Assembly: GCF_000745955.1 (NCBI RefSeq)
Contig: NZ_JQKH01000021.1
Span: forward strand, 1-33,922
Source: Alysiella crassa DSM 2578
GTDB taxonomy: Bacteria; Pseudomonadota; Gammaproteobacteria; Burkholderiales; Neisseriaceae
DNA length: 33,922 bases
Direction of reading: 5' to 3'
This document shows, one piece after another, positions 8,222-15,764 of this stretch. The first letter of the stretch is position 1. Each line of letters begins with the position of its first letter. The notes below the pieces were generated by a model. That model ran no database searches. It saw only the letters and a list, made by a program, of their open reading frames with translations, and was not told where the DNA came from. Made by a program: the position numbers and the translations under genes.

Positions 8222-8257
8222 CTTACTTTTCCAAAAAGTAAGTCGCCGCGCGGCGAC
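8222..8257. repeat. Two adjacent palindromes upstream of murJ
   Basis: CTTACTTTT pairs with AAAAGTAAG (8222-8242), and next to it is the perfect 16-base palindrome GTCGCCGCGCGGCGAC (8242-8257). The very GC-rich palindrome stands out in an AT-rich stretch. No T-run follows, so it does not look like an intrinsic terminator. Possibly a REP-like element; single copy in this window. Confidence 0.5.
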
Positions 8258-8364
8258 AGAGCGCACGCCGTAGGCAAACTTTTATTTTTATCGTGTACGT
8301 TCAGGCTGCCTGAAAACGCATTCCGCGCTAAAATACCGCTTTTTTATTCCCCCAAAAAATCATC

Positions 8365-9909
8365 ATGAATTTACTCTCCGTACTCGCCAAAGTCAGCAGC
8401 ATGACCATGATTTCACGCGTACTTGGTTTTGTGCGCGACGCGATTGTGGCGCGAATTTTCGGCGCGGGCATGGCAATGGACGCGTTTGTGGTGGCGTTCA
8501 GGCTGCCTAATTTATTGCGCCGTATTTTTGCCGAAGGTGCGTTTTCGCAAGCCTTTGTCCCCATACTTGCCGATTACAAACAAAATCAAACCCCTGAAAA
8601 CACACAATTATTTGTGCAACATGTGGCAGGTATGCTGATGTTTGCGTTGACGATTGTTACTGCGATTGGCATACTCGCCGCGCCCGCGATTATTTGGGCG
8701 ACCGCCGCAGGGTTTACGCAAGGCGATGGCACGCGTTTTGATTTGGCGGTGGATTTGTTGCGCGTGGTGTTTCCGTATATTTTGTTGATTTCATTGTCAT
8801 CATTTGTCGGCAGTATTTTGAATACTTACGGTAAATTCGCCATTCCAGCGTTCACGCCCACGTTTTTGAATATTTCGTTTATTGTATTTGCCGTGTTTTT
8901 TGTGCCGTATTTTGACCCAGCGATTATGGCTTTGGGTTGGGCGGTGTTTGTGGGGGGGATTTTGCAATTGGCGTTTCAGTTGCCTTATTTGTGGAAACTG
9001 GGTTTTCTTAAATTCCCCAAACTGAATTTCCGCGATGCGGCGGTGAATCGGGTGATGAAACAGATGATACCGTCTATTATTGGTTCATCGGTGGCGCAAA
9101 TTTCGCTGGTGATTAATACGATTTTTGCTTCATTTTTGGTGGCGGGCAGCGTATCGTGGATGTATTACGCCGACCGTTTGATGGAATTGCCATCGGGCGT
9201 GATAGGCGTGGCATTGGGGACTATCTTGTTGCCCACCCTATCCAAACACGCCGCCACCGAGAATATGACTGAATATTCCGCGCTGTTGGATTGGGGTTTG
9301 CGCCTGTGTATGCTGTTGATTTTGCCTGCGGCGGTGGGTTTGGCGGTGTTGGCATATCCCCTGATTGCCACTTTGTTTATGTATAACCAATTTAGCCAAT
9401 ATGACGCGCAAATGACCCAATACGCGCTGATGGCATACGCAGTAGGTTTGCTGCCCATGATTATGGTACGCATACTGGCGCCCGCGTTTTATGCGCGTAA
9501 AGACGTGAAAACGCCCATGCGTATTGCCATGATTTCATTGGCAGGCACGCAATTGTTTAATTTATTACTGGTTTGGCAATTGAAACATGTGGGTTTGGCT
9601 TTAGCGATTGGCTTGGGTGCGACCATTAATATGAGCTTATTATTACGCAAACTCAAGCAAGAGCAAATTTACCAACCCAAAACAGGTTGGCGAACTTTTA
9701 TTGTGAAATTGGCGATTGCTTTGGGCGTGATGGCGGGTGGATTATTTATTGCCCAACAATTTCTGCCTTATCGCTGGGAAGAAGTCGGCGGCATGGTACG
9801 CAGCCTGCAATTGATGGGTTTGATTGTGTTGGCGATGGTGTTGTATTTTGCGACTTTGGGGGTGCTGGGTTTCCGACCGCGTGATTTTAAGCGTTCGGAA
9901 GCGCATTGA
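8365..9909 (+). CDS. murJ: Lipid II flippase MurJ (MviN)
   Basis: A 514-residue polytopic inner-membrane protein of the MOP superfamily that moves lipid II across the membrane for peptidoglycan synthesis. The conserved start (LLSVLAKVSSMTMISRVLGF, then VRDAIVARIFGAGMAMDAF) and RLPNLLRRIFAEGAFSQAF, with its functionally important arginines, are clear. About 14 TM helices fit the length. The ATG at 8365 lacks a strong ribosome-binding site, but the N-terminal conservation starts there. A truncated uptake-like 10-mer is translated as FRLPN. It is followed after 43 bases by a secreted WG-repeat protein gene on the same strand. Confidence 0.96.
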   Translation: MNLLSVLAKVSSMTMISRVLGFVRDAIVARIFGAGMAMDAFVVAFRLPNLLRRIFAEGAFSQAFVPILADYKQNQTPENTQLFVQHVAGMLMFALTIVTAIGILAAPAIIWATAAGFTQGDGTRFDLAVDLLRVVFPYILLISLSSFVGSILNTYGKFAIPAFTPTFLNISFIVFAVFFVPYFDPAIMALGWAVFVGGILQLAFQLPYLWKLGFLKFPKLNFRDAAVNRVMKQMIPSIIGSSVAQISLVINTIFASFLVAGSVSWMYYADRLMELPSGVIGVALGTILLPTLSKHAATENMTEYSALLDWGLRLCMLLILPAAVGLAVLAYPLIATLFMYNQFSQYDAQMTQYALMAYAVGLLPMIMVRILAPAFYARKDVKTPMRIAMISLAGTQLFNLLLVWQLKHVGLALAIGLGATINMSLLLRKLKQEQIYQPKTGWRTFIVKLAIALGVMAGGLFIAQQFLPYRWEEVGGMVRSLQLMGLIVLAMVLYFATLGVLGFRPRDFKRSEAH

Positions 9910-9952
9910 TTGAACCATTCAGGCTGCCTGAAAGATTTTTTGATAAAAAATC

Positions 9953-10870
9953 ATGAAATTCGTTAAATTACTGATTTTATTATTTGCCTTAAACCACGCC
10001 CACTCCGCCGAATTACACTATTTTGTGGACAAAAACAGCGGCTTGGTGGGCGTGAAAAATCGTGCAGGCAAAATCATCATTCCCGCAAAACACCGTTTCG
10101 CGGAACTTTGGGGACGCTACCAACGCCCCATTGCCAACCATCAATACGAAATTGAATTTTTGGGCAGACCCGATAATTTGCCAGAACCCAGTTCGCCAGC
10201 CGTTTCTATTGCAGGCAGCGTGTACAATCGTGATGGCAAATTTCTCTATCATGCTCAATGGTTTGACAATGGTTTAGATTTATGGAGCGAGGGCAAACGC
10301 CGTTTTGTGGAAAATGGCAAAATCGGTTTTGTAAACCGTGATGGCGAAAAAATCATTGCTGCACAATACGATAACGCGGGACAATTTCAGTTGGGCTACG
10401 CCAATGTAATCATTGGCAAAGTGAATAAACAATGTATTGCCCCCGATGATTGCGAAAAATTTCTCTATGTAGCAAACGAAGGCGCAGATGAATTTGTGAT
10501 TAACGAACGCGGCGAACGCATTTCAGGCAGCCTGAAACCAGAAGCCGATAGCGATATTCAAATAGGTCATTTGTATTATCCCATGCCATTGAAAGTAGAA
10601 AATGCTTTGGAAAACAAAATTATGGCGAATATTACCCGTTTCAAAACACAATTGGACGATGGCGAAGAAAATCTGTTTTACGCGATTTCGGCGCGCCCGA
10701 GCGCACATTTTCCCTATTATGAAATCAGTCAATATCGCATTTATCAACCACATCATGCCTTCCCAAACACACATTGGGAAGTCAAACTGGTGGCGGATAG
10801 ATTGGGTAATCTGTACCATTTTGACAATGGTTTTGAAGATGAAAAACGTGTTTTAAAACCTGTGAAATGA
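9953..10870 (+). CDS. Secreted WG-repeat-like protein, function unknown
   Basis: A 305-residue protein with an N-terminal signal peptide (about 1-18, cleavage near HSA-E), so probably periplasmic. It holds at least two WG-repeat-like units: FVDKNSGLVGVKNRAGKIII (about 22-41) and GKIGFVNRDGEKIIAAQYD (about 122-140). Both show the typical G-hydrophobic-x-[ND]-x-x-G-x-x-[IV]-[IV] pattern. The C-terminal half (about 190-305) is unrecognised. WG repeats are common in bacterial surface or periplasmic proteins of unknown role. It is followed by an uptake-sequence hairpin and is convergent with tRNA-Phe. An in-frame 15-mer uptake sequence encodes SGSLK near 10523. Confidence 0.8.
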   Translation: MKFVKLLILLFALNHAHSAELHYFVDKNSGLVGVKNRAGKIIIPAKHRFAELWGRYQRPIANHQYEIEFLGRPDNLPEPSSPAVSIAGSVYNRDGKFLYHAQWFDNGLDLWSEGKRRFVENGKIGFVNRDGEKIIAAQYDNAGQFQLGYANVIIGKVNKQCIAPDDCEKFLYVANEGADEFVINERGERISGSLKPEADSDIQIGHLYYPMPLKVENALENKIMANITRFKTQLDDGEENLFYAISARPSAHFPYYEISQYRIYQPHHAFPNTHWEVKLVADRLGNLYHFDNGFEDEKRVLKPVK

Positions 10871-10873
10871 TTG

Positions 10874-10915
10874 TTCAGGCTGCCTCATTACTCTACAAAA
10901 ATGAGACAGCCTGAA
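10874..10915. terminator. Imperfect inverted pair of uptake sequences
   Basis: TTCAGGCTGCCTCATT (10874-10889) pairs with AATGAGACAGCCTGAA (10900-10915) with one mismatch, which falls inside the second uptake sequence. It follows the WG-repeat gene by three bases and probably serves as its terminator, although no U-run follows on the plus strand. Confidence 0.5.
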
Positions 10916-10951
10916 AAAACAAACACCCAAATGGTGTAAACCATTTGGGTG
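10913..10951 (-). terminator. Rho-independent terminator of tRNA-Phe
   Basis: A perfect 12-base-pair stem (CACCCAAATGGT with ACCATTTGGGTG, 10924-10951, loop GTAA). On the minus strand it is followed by TTTGTTTTTT. It lies 11 bases downstream of the tRNA 3' end. Confidence 0.8.
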
Positions 10952-10962
10952 ATGTAAAATTT

Positions 10963-11038
10963 TGGTGGTCAGAGGCAGGATCGAACTGCCGACACACGGA
11001 TTTTCAATCCGTTGCTCTACCGACTGAGCTATCCGACC
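10963..11038 (-). tRNA. tRNA-Phe (anticodon GAA)
   Basis: The minus strand folds as a 76-base cloverleaf including an encoded CCA end. The acceptor GGTCGGA pairs with TCTGACC (one G-U), the D arm is GCTCAGTCGGTAGAGC, the anticodon stem is ACGGA/TCCGT around the loop TTGAAAA, and the T arm has GTTCGATCC. The anticodon GAA gives phenylalanine. It is a single gene, not in a tRNA cluster, with its own terminator. Confidence 0.97.
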
Positions 11039-11315
11039 AATCAAGTCTCGTATTAAAACAAAAAACATAACTTTACGCAAGTTAAAAGTGGCTTACTGGC
11101 GATAATTGATTGTGTTATCTATGGAAATAAATTCAATCTACTCAAGAATTAAAGTGGATTGTAAAGAAAAATTCCCTACTTAGTTAAAAAGTGCTAAAAT
11201 GCAATCCATTTGAATTTTGGTATAAAGTAATTGCTTTGTTTGGGATAACTTTATTGCTTTGAGAATGGAAGTAATATGCTGATTTTTTTAGTTCAATTCG
11301 CAGCTTGGAGGAACT
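11039..11315. other. Leader region before the GTPase operon
   Basis: No gene is seen. A weak candidate promoter for the downstream operon is TTCCCT (about 11172) with TAAAAT 17 bases later (about 11195). A strong ribosome-binding site (TTGGAGGAAC) lies just before the ATG at 11316. The upstream tRNA promoter must also be here on the opposite strand. Confidence 0.4.
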
Positions 11316-12782
11316 ATGTTTGAAGATAATCCAATGATATTGGTGGCGATTGTCGTGTTTATTGCTGCGGCTGTTGTGTTTTGGTGGCAGAAAAAGCAAA
11401 GCGGCGAATCATCGGGCGGCAGCAAGAAAAAAGGGGGCAAAAAAGGGAAAGCCTCTCGCCGCGAAGAATACGATGATGACGATGATGAAACCGAAAAAGA
11501 TGAAGATGAAACATCTGAAGTAGAAGAAGGGGAATGGGGCGTTACCGCTTCCGTTTCCAATAATGTCGTTGATGACACCAAAGTATCAGTACAAGAAGTA
11601 GACCCTTTAACCGAGTTTAATGTTTACAAGCAATTTGGTTATCACGAAAAAGCAGCAGAATCTTTGTCAGTGTATATGAAAAATTATCCTGATAAAGTAA
11701 CACCCAAATTAATCGCTGAATTGGTGGGTTTGTGGCTGGAAGCGAAAAAAGTTGACCAAATCGCTGAAGCATTAACACAATATCAGGCTGCTTTCCCCAA
11801 TGAAATTTTGGCAGACTACATCAAAAAAGGTTTGGCATTGGATGCTAACCATTTGGGTTTGCGAGTATTGGCAGAAAGCCGTTTGGGTTGGGGTGTGAAG
11901 AAAACCGCTCAAGAAATTGGCGAAAAAACCGAGGCACCTACCACCAGCTCTACTTCTGAACGTCCAAAAACTTTGGGCAAAAGCAAAGAAGCAGCGCAGG
12001 CTGCCAAAGCCATTCCACGCAAACCTTTGGTATTGGGTGAAGCCACTTTGGGCAAAATCACACAAGATGAAAAAGGCGCAGTATTGTCCTTTATGAATCC
12101 TGAAGAAAGTGTAAAATTGCTCAAAGGCGCATTATCTTATGAATTGGCAACCAAATTTTTGAATAAAGCCATTCGTACTTCTACCAAACCTGCAGCTTTG
12201 TTAATTGACGCTTTGACTTTGGATTTCAAGGCCAAAAATGTGAATAATTTTGCTGAACATTTGTGGCATTTGTATCATAATTTGGGACAAAGTGGTCGTC
12301 AGGTAAAAGAGCGCATGTTGGGTTTAGGCTACACTTTGGGTGAACACCCTGTATTTGGTAGCTTGGAAGCAGCAGGCGCGGATGCAACAGCCTTGCGTGA
12401 AATTGGTATTCAAAATGGCTTTTTGGATTTGGGTGCCAGTCAGAAAAAAGCGCGTCATCGTGATTTGGTGAGCGAAGTGGTGGATTCTAATGTGGAAGCG
12501 AAAACACCTGCAGAACGCGCTTTGAAAGAAGCCGAATCGCTGTTGATGTACGGTCAATTAGATCAATCTTTGGATTTATTAGAACGTGCCATCAAAGCGT
12601 ATCCGCAAGAATCACAGTTGTATGTTGCATTGTTTGATTTGTATGAACGCGCTGAAGAATGGGAACGCTTGGAGAAATTGTTGCAAGAATTGCGTTCGCA
12701 AATTCAAACTTTACCTGAAGAAGTGGTGTTGGCAATGAGCCAATTACTGCAACGTTTTAATAATGGCTCATTTGGAAACTAA
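11316..12782 (+). CDS. Membrane-anchored FimV-like TPR protein
   Basis: A 488-residue protein with one N-terminal TM helix (about 7-25, MILVAIVVFIAAAVVFWW). A Lys/Gly-rich then strongly acidic low-complexity linker follows (about 26-75), then a helical-repeat cytosolic part. The segment DPLTEFNVYKQFGYHEKAAE (about 97-116) resembles the FimV TPR unit. A second TPR pair lies near the C-terminus (about 407-485, AERALKEAESLLMYGQLDQS and on). FimV/TspA proteins organise poles and type IV pili. This one lacks a LysM domain and a large periplasmic part, so it is FimV-like only in the TPR region. It is the first gene of a five-gene operon and may be its membrane scaffold. Confidence 0.8.
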   Translation: MFEDNPMILVAIVVFIAAAVVFWWQKKQSGESSGGSKKKGGKKGKASRREEYDDDDDETEKDEDETSEVEEGEWGVTASVSNNVVDDTKVSVQEVDPLTEFNVYKQFGYHEKAAESLSVYMKNYPDKVTPKLIAELVGLWLEAKKVDQIAEALTQYQAAFPNEILADYIKKGLALDANHLGLRVLAESRLGWGVKKTAQEIGEKTEAPTTSSTSERPKTLGKSKEAAQAAKAIPRKPLVLGEATLGKITQDEKGAVLSFMNPEESVKLLKGALSYELATKFLNKAIRTSTKPAALLIDALTLDFKAKNVNNFAEHLWHLYHNLGQSGRQVKERMLGLGYTLGEHPVFGSLEAAGADATALREIGIQNGFLDLGASQKKARHRDLVSEVVDSNVEAKTPAERALKEAESLLMYGQLDQSLDLLERAIKAYPQESQLYVALFDLYERAEEWERLEKLLQELRSQIQTLPEEVVLAMSQLLQRFNNGSFGN

Positions 12783-12786
12783 GACG

Positions 12787-13953
12787 ATGAATAATAATAT
12801 TCCGCAAGTGAAAACGGTGAAGTTGCTGTTTGTTGCGATGGATGAACAGCAACAAGCCATGTTTAAAATGGCGTTTAAAATGCACAGCACGACAAATTAT
12901 CAGGTTATTGGGCCAGATGAAGCAGGCGAAAAACCTGATATGGTGATTGTGGATGCCGATGGTGCAACAGGTGTTGCAGCTTGGCAACGTGCCAAAACCG
13001 ATTATCCCAAGAGCGTGGTGGTGTATTTCTCAAAAACGCCACCGAGTTTGACCGCGCCTTATTTGTCTAAACCAATTAAATTTGATACCTTGTTCTTAAG
13101 TTTGCGTAATTTATTGCAAGGTAATGGTGTGTGGGTGTCGCACCCAAGTGCGGCAGCACAGCCACGCGCTTCGGCAACTTTATCGCCATCTGGTGCAAGT
13201 TCTGCGGTTTCAGGCAGCCACGGTCATGCGGCTACGCAACACGCACAGCAGCCTGCACGCGCTGCTGAAGTAACGATTCCGCGTTTTGACCCACGCAGTG
13301 GTTTGTTGGGTCGCTTCCGTGAGTTGTTAAATCACAACAAAGATACGGTGATTGTGTATAACGACAAACCTGTATTGGCAGTATTCCCTGCTGTGCAACG
13401 TGTTTGGGTGCCTGATTCCAAATTATTGAAAGAATTGTGCCGCCAAGAACAGTCGAATATTAAGGTGAAAATCATCTCTGAAGGCAGCCAAATTCAAGAA
13501 CGTGCCAATGCCACCGTGGTATCATGTATGTGGCAAGTCGCTGTTTGGACGGCAAATGGTCGTTTGGTTCATCCGTTGAATCCAAATACCGTGTTCCGTT
13601 TGAAATATTGGCCAAACTTGACTCGTTTAGCACCTTTGCCTGAATCCATGCGTTTGTCTGCATTTTTAACGAAAACATCGGTTAGTTTGAATATGTTGTA
13701 CAAAATGATGCCTTTGGATATGGCAGATATTTTGAACTACATTGCCGCCACTTATCTGACCGATTATTTGACCATTACGCAACAAGTGGCAGAAGCAGCA
13801 AGCGCGTCTTCATCTCAAACCACGATGAAAGTTGAGTCCAGCAGCCATGAAAGCAGTAATCGTTCAGGCAGCGAAACCAGCACCAAAACATCGGAAGCAC
13901 CGAAAAAAGAAGGTTTACTCGGTCGCTTGATGAGAAAATTACTTAGCAAATAA
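12787..13953 (+). CDS. Receiver-domain protein with unknown C-terminal domain
   Basis: A 388-residue protein. Residues 10-110 look like a response-regulator receiver: an acidic pair after strand 1 (Asp19/Glu20), VIVDADG with Asp56 or Asp58 as possible phosphoacceptor, Ser82 after strand 4, and the Lys95-Pro96 pair in LSKPI. A Ser/Ala/His-rich linker (about 120-170) leads to an unrecognised domain (about 175-340) that ends in a winged-helix-like stretch (FRLKYWPNLTRLAPLPESMR). A low-complexity Ser/Thr tail and basic end (LLGRLMRKLLSK) follow. No DNA-binding output family is recognised. The ATG at 12787 was chosen rather than 12763, which overlaps the preceding gene. It lies in an operon with a TPR protein and a GTPase; no histidine kinase is nearby. 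Confidence 0.75.
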   Translation: MNNNIPQVKTVKLLFVAMDEQQQAMFKMAFKMHSTTNYQVIGPDEAGEKPDMVIVDADGATGVAAWQRAKTDYPKSVVVYFSKTPPSLTAPYLSKPIKFDTLFLSLRNLLQGNGVWVSHPSAAAQPRASATLSPSGASSAVSGSHGHAATQHAQQPARAAEVTIPRFDPRSGLLGRFRELLNHNKDTVIVYNDKPVLAVFPAVQRVWVPDSKLLKELCRQEQSNIKVKIISEGSQIQERANATVVSCMWQVAVWTANGRLVHPLNPNTVFRLKYWPNLTRLAPLPESMRLSAFLTKTSVSLNMLYKMMPLDMADILNYIAATYLTDYLTITQQVAEAASASSSQTTMKVESSSHESSNRSGSETSTKTSEAPKKEGLLGRLMRKLLSK

Positions 13954-13970
13954 CAAAAAGGCATAGAATC

Positions 13971-14510
13971 ATGTTGGTAGAAAATAAAATTATTTTTACA
14001 GGACCAGTTGGTGTGGGCAAAACTACCGCGATTGCTGCCCTGTCTGATGACCCACCTATCCAAACCGATGCCAGCGCATCAGATATGACATCTGTACGTA
14101 AAGGCTATACTACTGTGGCAATGGACTATGGCTTGATTCAGTTAGATGAAAATACCAAAGTGCATTTATATGGTACACCTGGGCAGGAACGCTTTGATTT
14201 CATGTGGGATATTTTGAGTCAAGGCAGTATGGGTTTGATTTTGCTGTTGGATAACACTCGTGCTAATCCTTTGAAAGATTTAAAATTCTTCTTGGATTCA
14301 TTTGCTGATTTGCTGAAAACTGCGCCTGTTGTGATTGGTGTAACCAAAATGGACATTCGCGCTGTGCCTGGGATTGATGTTTACCAAAAATATTTGTCTC
14401 AACATGGTTTGGTTGCACCTATTTTTGAAGTAGATGCCCGTAATGAAGAAGATGTGAAACAACTGGTTACGGCTATGTTGTTCCAAATTGACCCTGGTTT
14501 AGAGGTGTAA
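13971..14510 (+). CDS. Small GTPase of the COG2229 / conservon (CvnD) / MglA-like group
   Basis: A 179-residue G protein. G1 P-loop GPVGVGKT is at 11-18 (Lys17), with a switch I threonine around 47-48 in GYTTVAMDYG. G3 is the family-typical TPGQ (69-72, in YGTPGQERFDFMWD) in place of DxxG, G4 is TKMD (125-128), and G5-like VDAR is at 154-157. This matches bacterial Ras-like proteins of the conservon type, which pair with roadblock proteins as MglA does with MglB. No membrane anchor is seen. It sits between the receiver protein and two roadblock-type genes with gaps of 17 and 4 bases. A role in polarity, motility or pilus control is inferred from the family and context. Confidence 0.88.
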   Translation: MLVENKIIFTGPVGVGKTTAIAALSDDPPIQTDASASDMTSVRKGYTTVAMDYGLIQLDENTKVHLYGTPGQERFDFMWDILSQGSMGLILLLDNTRANPLKDLKFFLDSFADLLKTAPVVIGVTKMDIRAVPGIDVYQKYLSQHGLVAPIFEVDARNEEDVKQLVTAMLFQIDPGLEV

Positions 14511-14514
14511 TAAC

Positions 14515-15171
14515 ATGGATTCAAATCTGTCTTTACAAACGAATTTATATCCGCGCATTACGCCTGCAGGGGCGTTTTATGCGGTTGCCAATAAAAATGA
14601 AAGTGCCAGCCGCACTCTGTTGTCCAATATTTTGCAGTCTTCAGGCAGCGAGATTTTGACGACTGAAAAATTGTTGGAATGGGCTGAAACCACCGACACA
14701 GCGGCAGCATTGAATTTGCTGTATCGTTTGCAGCGTTTGGAGTTTTTGTATGGCGAGGACACGCCAGCACAGTTGCCACCTGCCAGCGACACGGCTTTGG
14801 CAAAATTATTACCCCATTTGTCTGACAGTAAAAAAGCATTATTGATTGACCAAGATGGCTTTTATTTTGCCAATGCGGGTTTCAATCATGAAGCGGCGGA
14901 AGAAGTGGCAGTATTGGCAAATGAAGCCATTCGTTTGTCGGAACGCCACGCTTTGTTGATTAAAAACAATCTGAATATTTATCAGAATGCGTGGGGTTTG
15001 TGCGACCCAACGGGACAAAGTGAATTGACTTTCTTCCCCATTTACATTAATGACGCCAAATTTATTTTGGTAACGGGTGGTGCGCCACAACTCCACAAAG
15101 AAGCATTTGTGGCTTTGGTGCGCTTGCTTTATCAAACCAACGACCCCGCTGGTTTTGGTGCGGCTGCTTAA
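14515..15171 (+). CDS. Roadblock-like protein with N-terminal winged-helix-like region
   Basis: A 218-residue protein starting four bases after the GTPase stop, with a good ribosome-binding site (GAGGTG) inside that gene's end. Residues 15-80 look helical and winged-helix-like (LTTEKLLEWAETTDTAAALN, then LLYRLQRLEFLYG). Residues 105-205 follow a roadblock/LC7 pattern: KALLIDQDGFYFANAGF for strand 1-2, EEVAVLANEAIRLSERH for the long helix, a second hairpin, then LHKEAFVALVRLLYQ. The assignment rests on pattern rather than on strong identity. As a GTPase-adjacent roadblock it may be an activator or adaptor. A related MglB-like gene follows directly. Confidence 0.65.
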   Translation: MDSNLSLQTNLYPRITPAGAFYAVANKNESASRTLLSNILQSSGSEILTTEKLLEWAETTDTAAALNLLYRLQRLEFLYGEDTPAQLPPASDTALAKLLPHLSDSKKALLIDQDGFYFANAGFNHEAAEEVAVLANEAIRLSERHALLIKNNLNIYQNAWGLCDPTGQSELTFFPIYINDAKFILVTGGAPQLHKEAFVALVRLLYQTNDPAGFGAAA

Positions 15172-15195
15172 TAACAATTTGATTGGACACATAAA

Positions 15196-15561
15196 ATGCA
15201 TGCACAACTTTTAACATCTATATTAAGTGATTTAAATAGTTCTTCAGTAGATATTACGTCTTCTGCGGTGATTTCTACTGATGGTTTGCCTGTGGCGCAT
15301 TTACTGCCAGCCAATATTGATGCCGACCGTATTGGTGCGATGTCTGCAGCTTTGTTGGCTTTGGGTAATCGCACGGCGCAAGAATTGGCTTGTGGCGAAT
15401 TGGAACAGGTTATCGTGAAAGGTAAACTGGGTTACACTTTGCTGATTCAAGCTGGTGGCACAAATGTATTGTGCTTAACTGCAAAAGAAAGCGCGAAATT
15501 GGGCTTGATTTTGTTGGACGCTCGCCGCGCTGCACGCAGTATCATTGATGTAACCAAATAA
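15196..15561 (+). CDS. Roadblock/LC7 domain protein (MglB/CvnB-like)
   Basis: A 121-residue single-domain protein of standard roadblock length. SSAVISTDGLPVAHLLP (about 22-38) is the typical first hairpin. DADRIGAMSAALLALGNRTA is the central helix, and QVIVKGKLGYTLLIQAGGT, with VLCLTAKESAKLGLILLDAR, forms the rest. MglB-type proteins bind and stimulate MglA-type GTPases; CvnB does the same kind of work in Streptomyces conservons. It is the last gene of the operon, 24 bases after its larger roadblock-like neighbour, and a terminator-like structure follows. Confidence 0.88.
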   Translation: MHAQLLTSILSDLNSSSVDITSSAVISTDGLPVAHLLPANIDADRIGAMSAALLALGNRTAQELACGELEQVIVKGKLGYTLLIQAGGTNVLCLTAKESAKLGLILLDARRAARSIIDVTK

Positions 15562-15582
15562 TTCGGTTGTTATTAAGCAGTC

Positions 15583-15641
15583 AAAAAAGTGCAAACCAAA
15601 ACCAGTCTATGAGAATAGGGCGGTGATGGTGGCACTTTTTT
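15583..15641 (+). terminator. Terminator-like structure after the GTPase operon
   Basis: AAAAAAGTGC (15583-15592) pairs with GCACTTTTTT (15632-15641). Inner complementarity (ACC repeats with GGT repeats) could close the long loop. The U-run lies in the 3' arm. Confidence 0.55.
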
Positions 15642-15680
15642 GCTTTCAGGCTGCCTAAATATGCGACAAAACATTTGGCA

Positions 15681-15726
15681 AAGGTAGCTGGCAATGCTGT
15701 TACTGGTTTAAATTGAATTCACTATA
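15681..15726. repeat. Truncated Correia-type (CREE) element, right half
   Basis: These 46 bases match the right end of the complete Correia-type element at 22004-22110 with few differences, including AGCTGGCAA, CTGGTTTAAATTGAATTC and the terminal ACTATA. The left half is missing. The terminus creates TATAAT (15723-15728), a perfect -10 box 37 bases before the ATG of the exonuclease-helicase gene. Correia elements are known to carry promoters in Neisseria. Confidence 0.75.
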
Positions 15727-15764
15727 ATTGAGTGTTGAGAGTGGCGTATATCAAAGGAAAAACC

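Larger units (their letters stand above)
7708..8364. other. Gene-free region with repeats between EamA gene and murJ
   Basis: No convincing gene on either strand. It holds four 15-mer uptake sequences (near 7820, 7930, 8168 and 8302), a full palindromic MITE-like repeat (7964-8042), a pair of hairpins (8222-8257) and a solo IS-end-like sequence (8285-8298). The murJ promoter must lie here but no strong -35/-10 pair was found. Two repeat types are spaced by AT-rich DNA, which suggests a repeated landing site for small mobile repeats. Confidence 0.7.
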
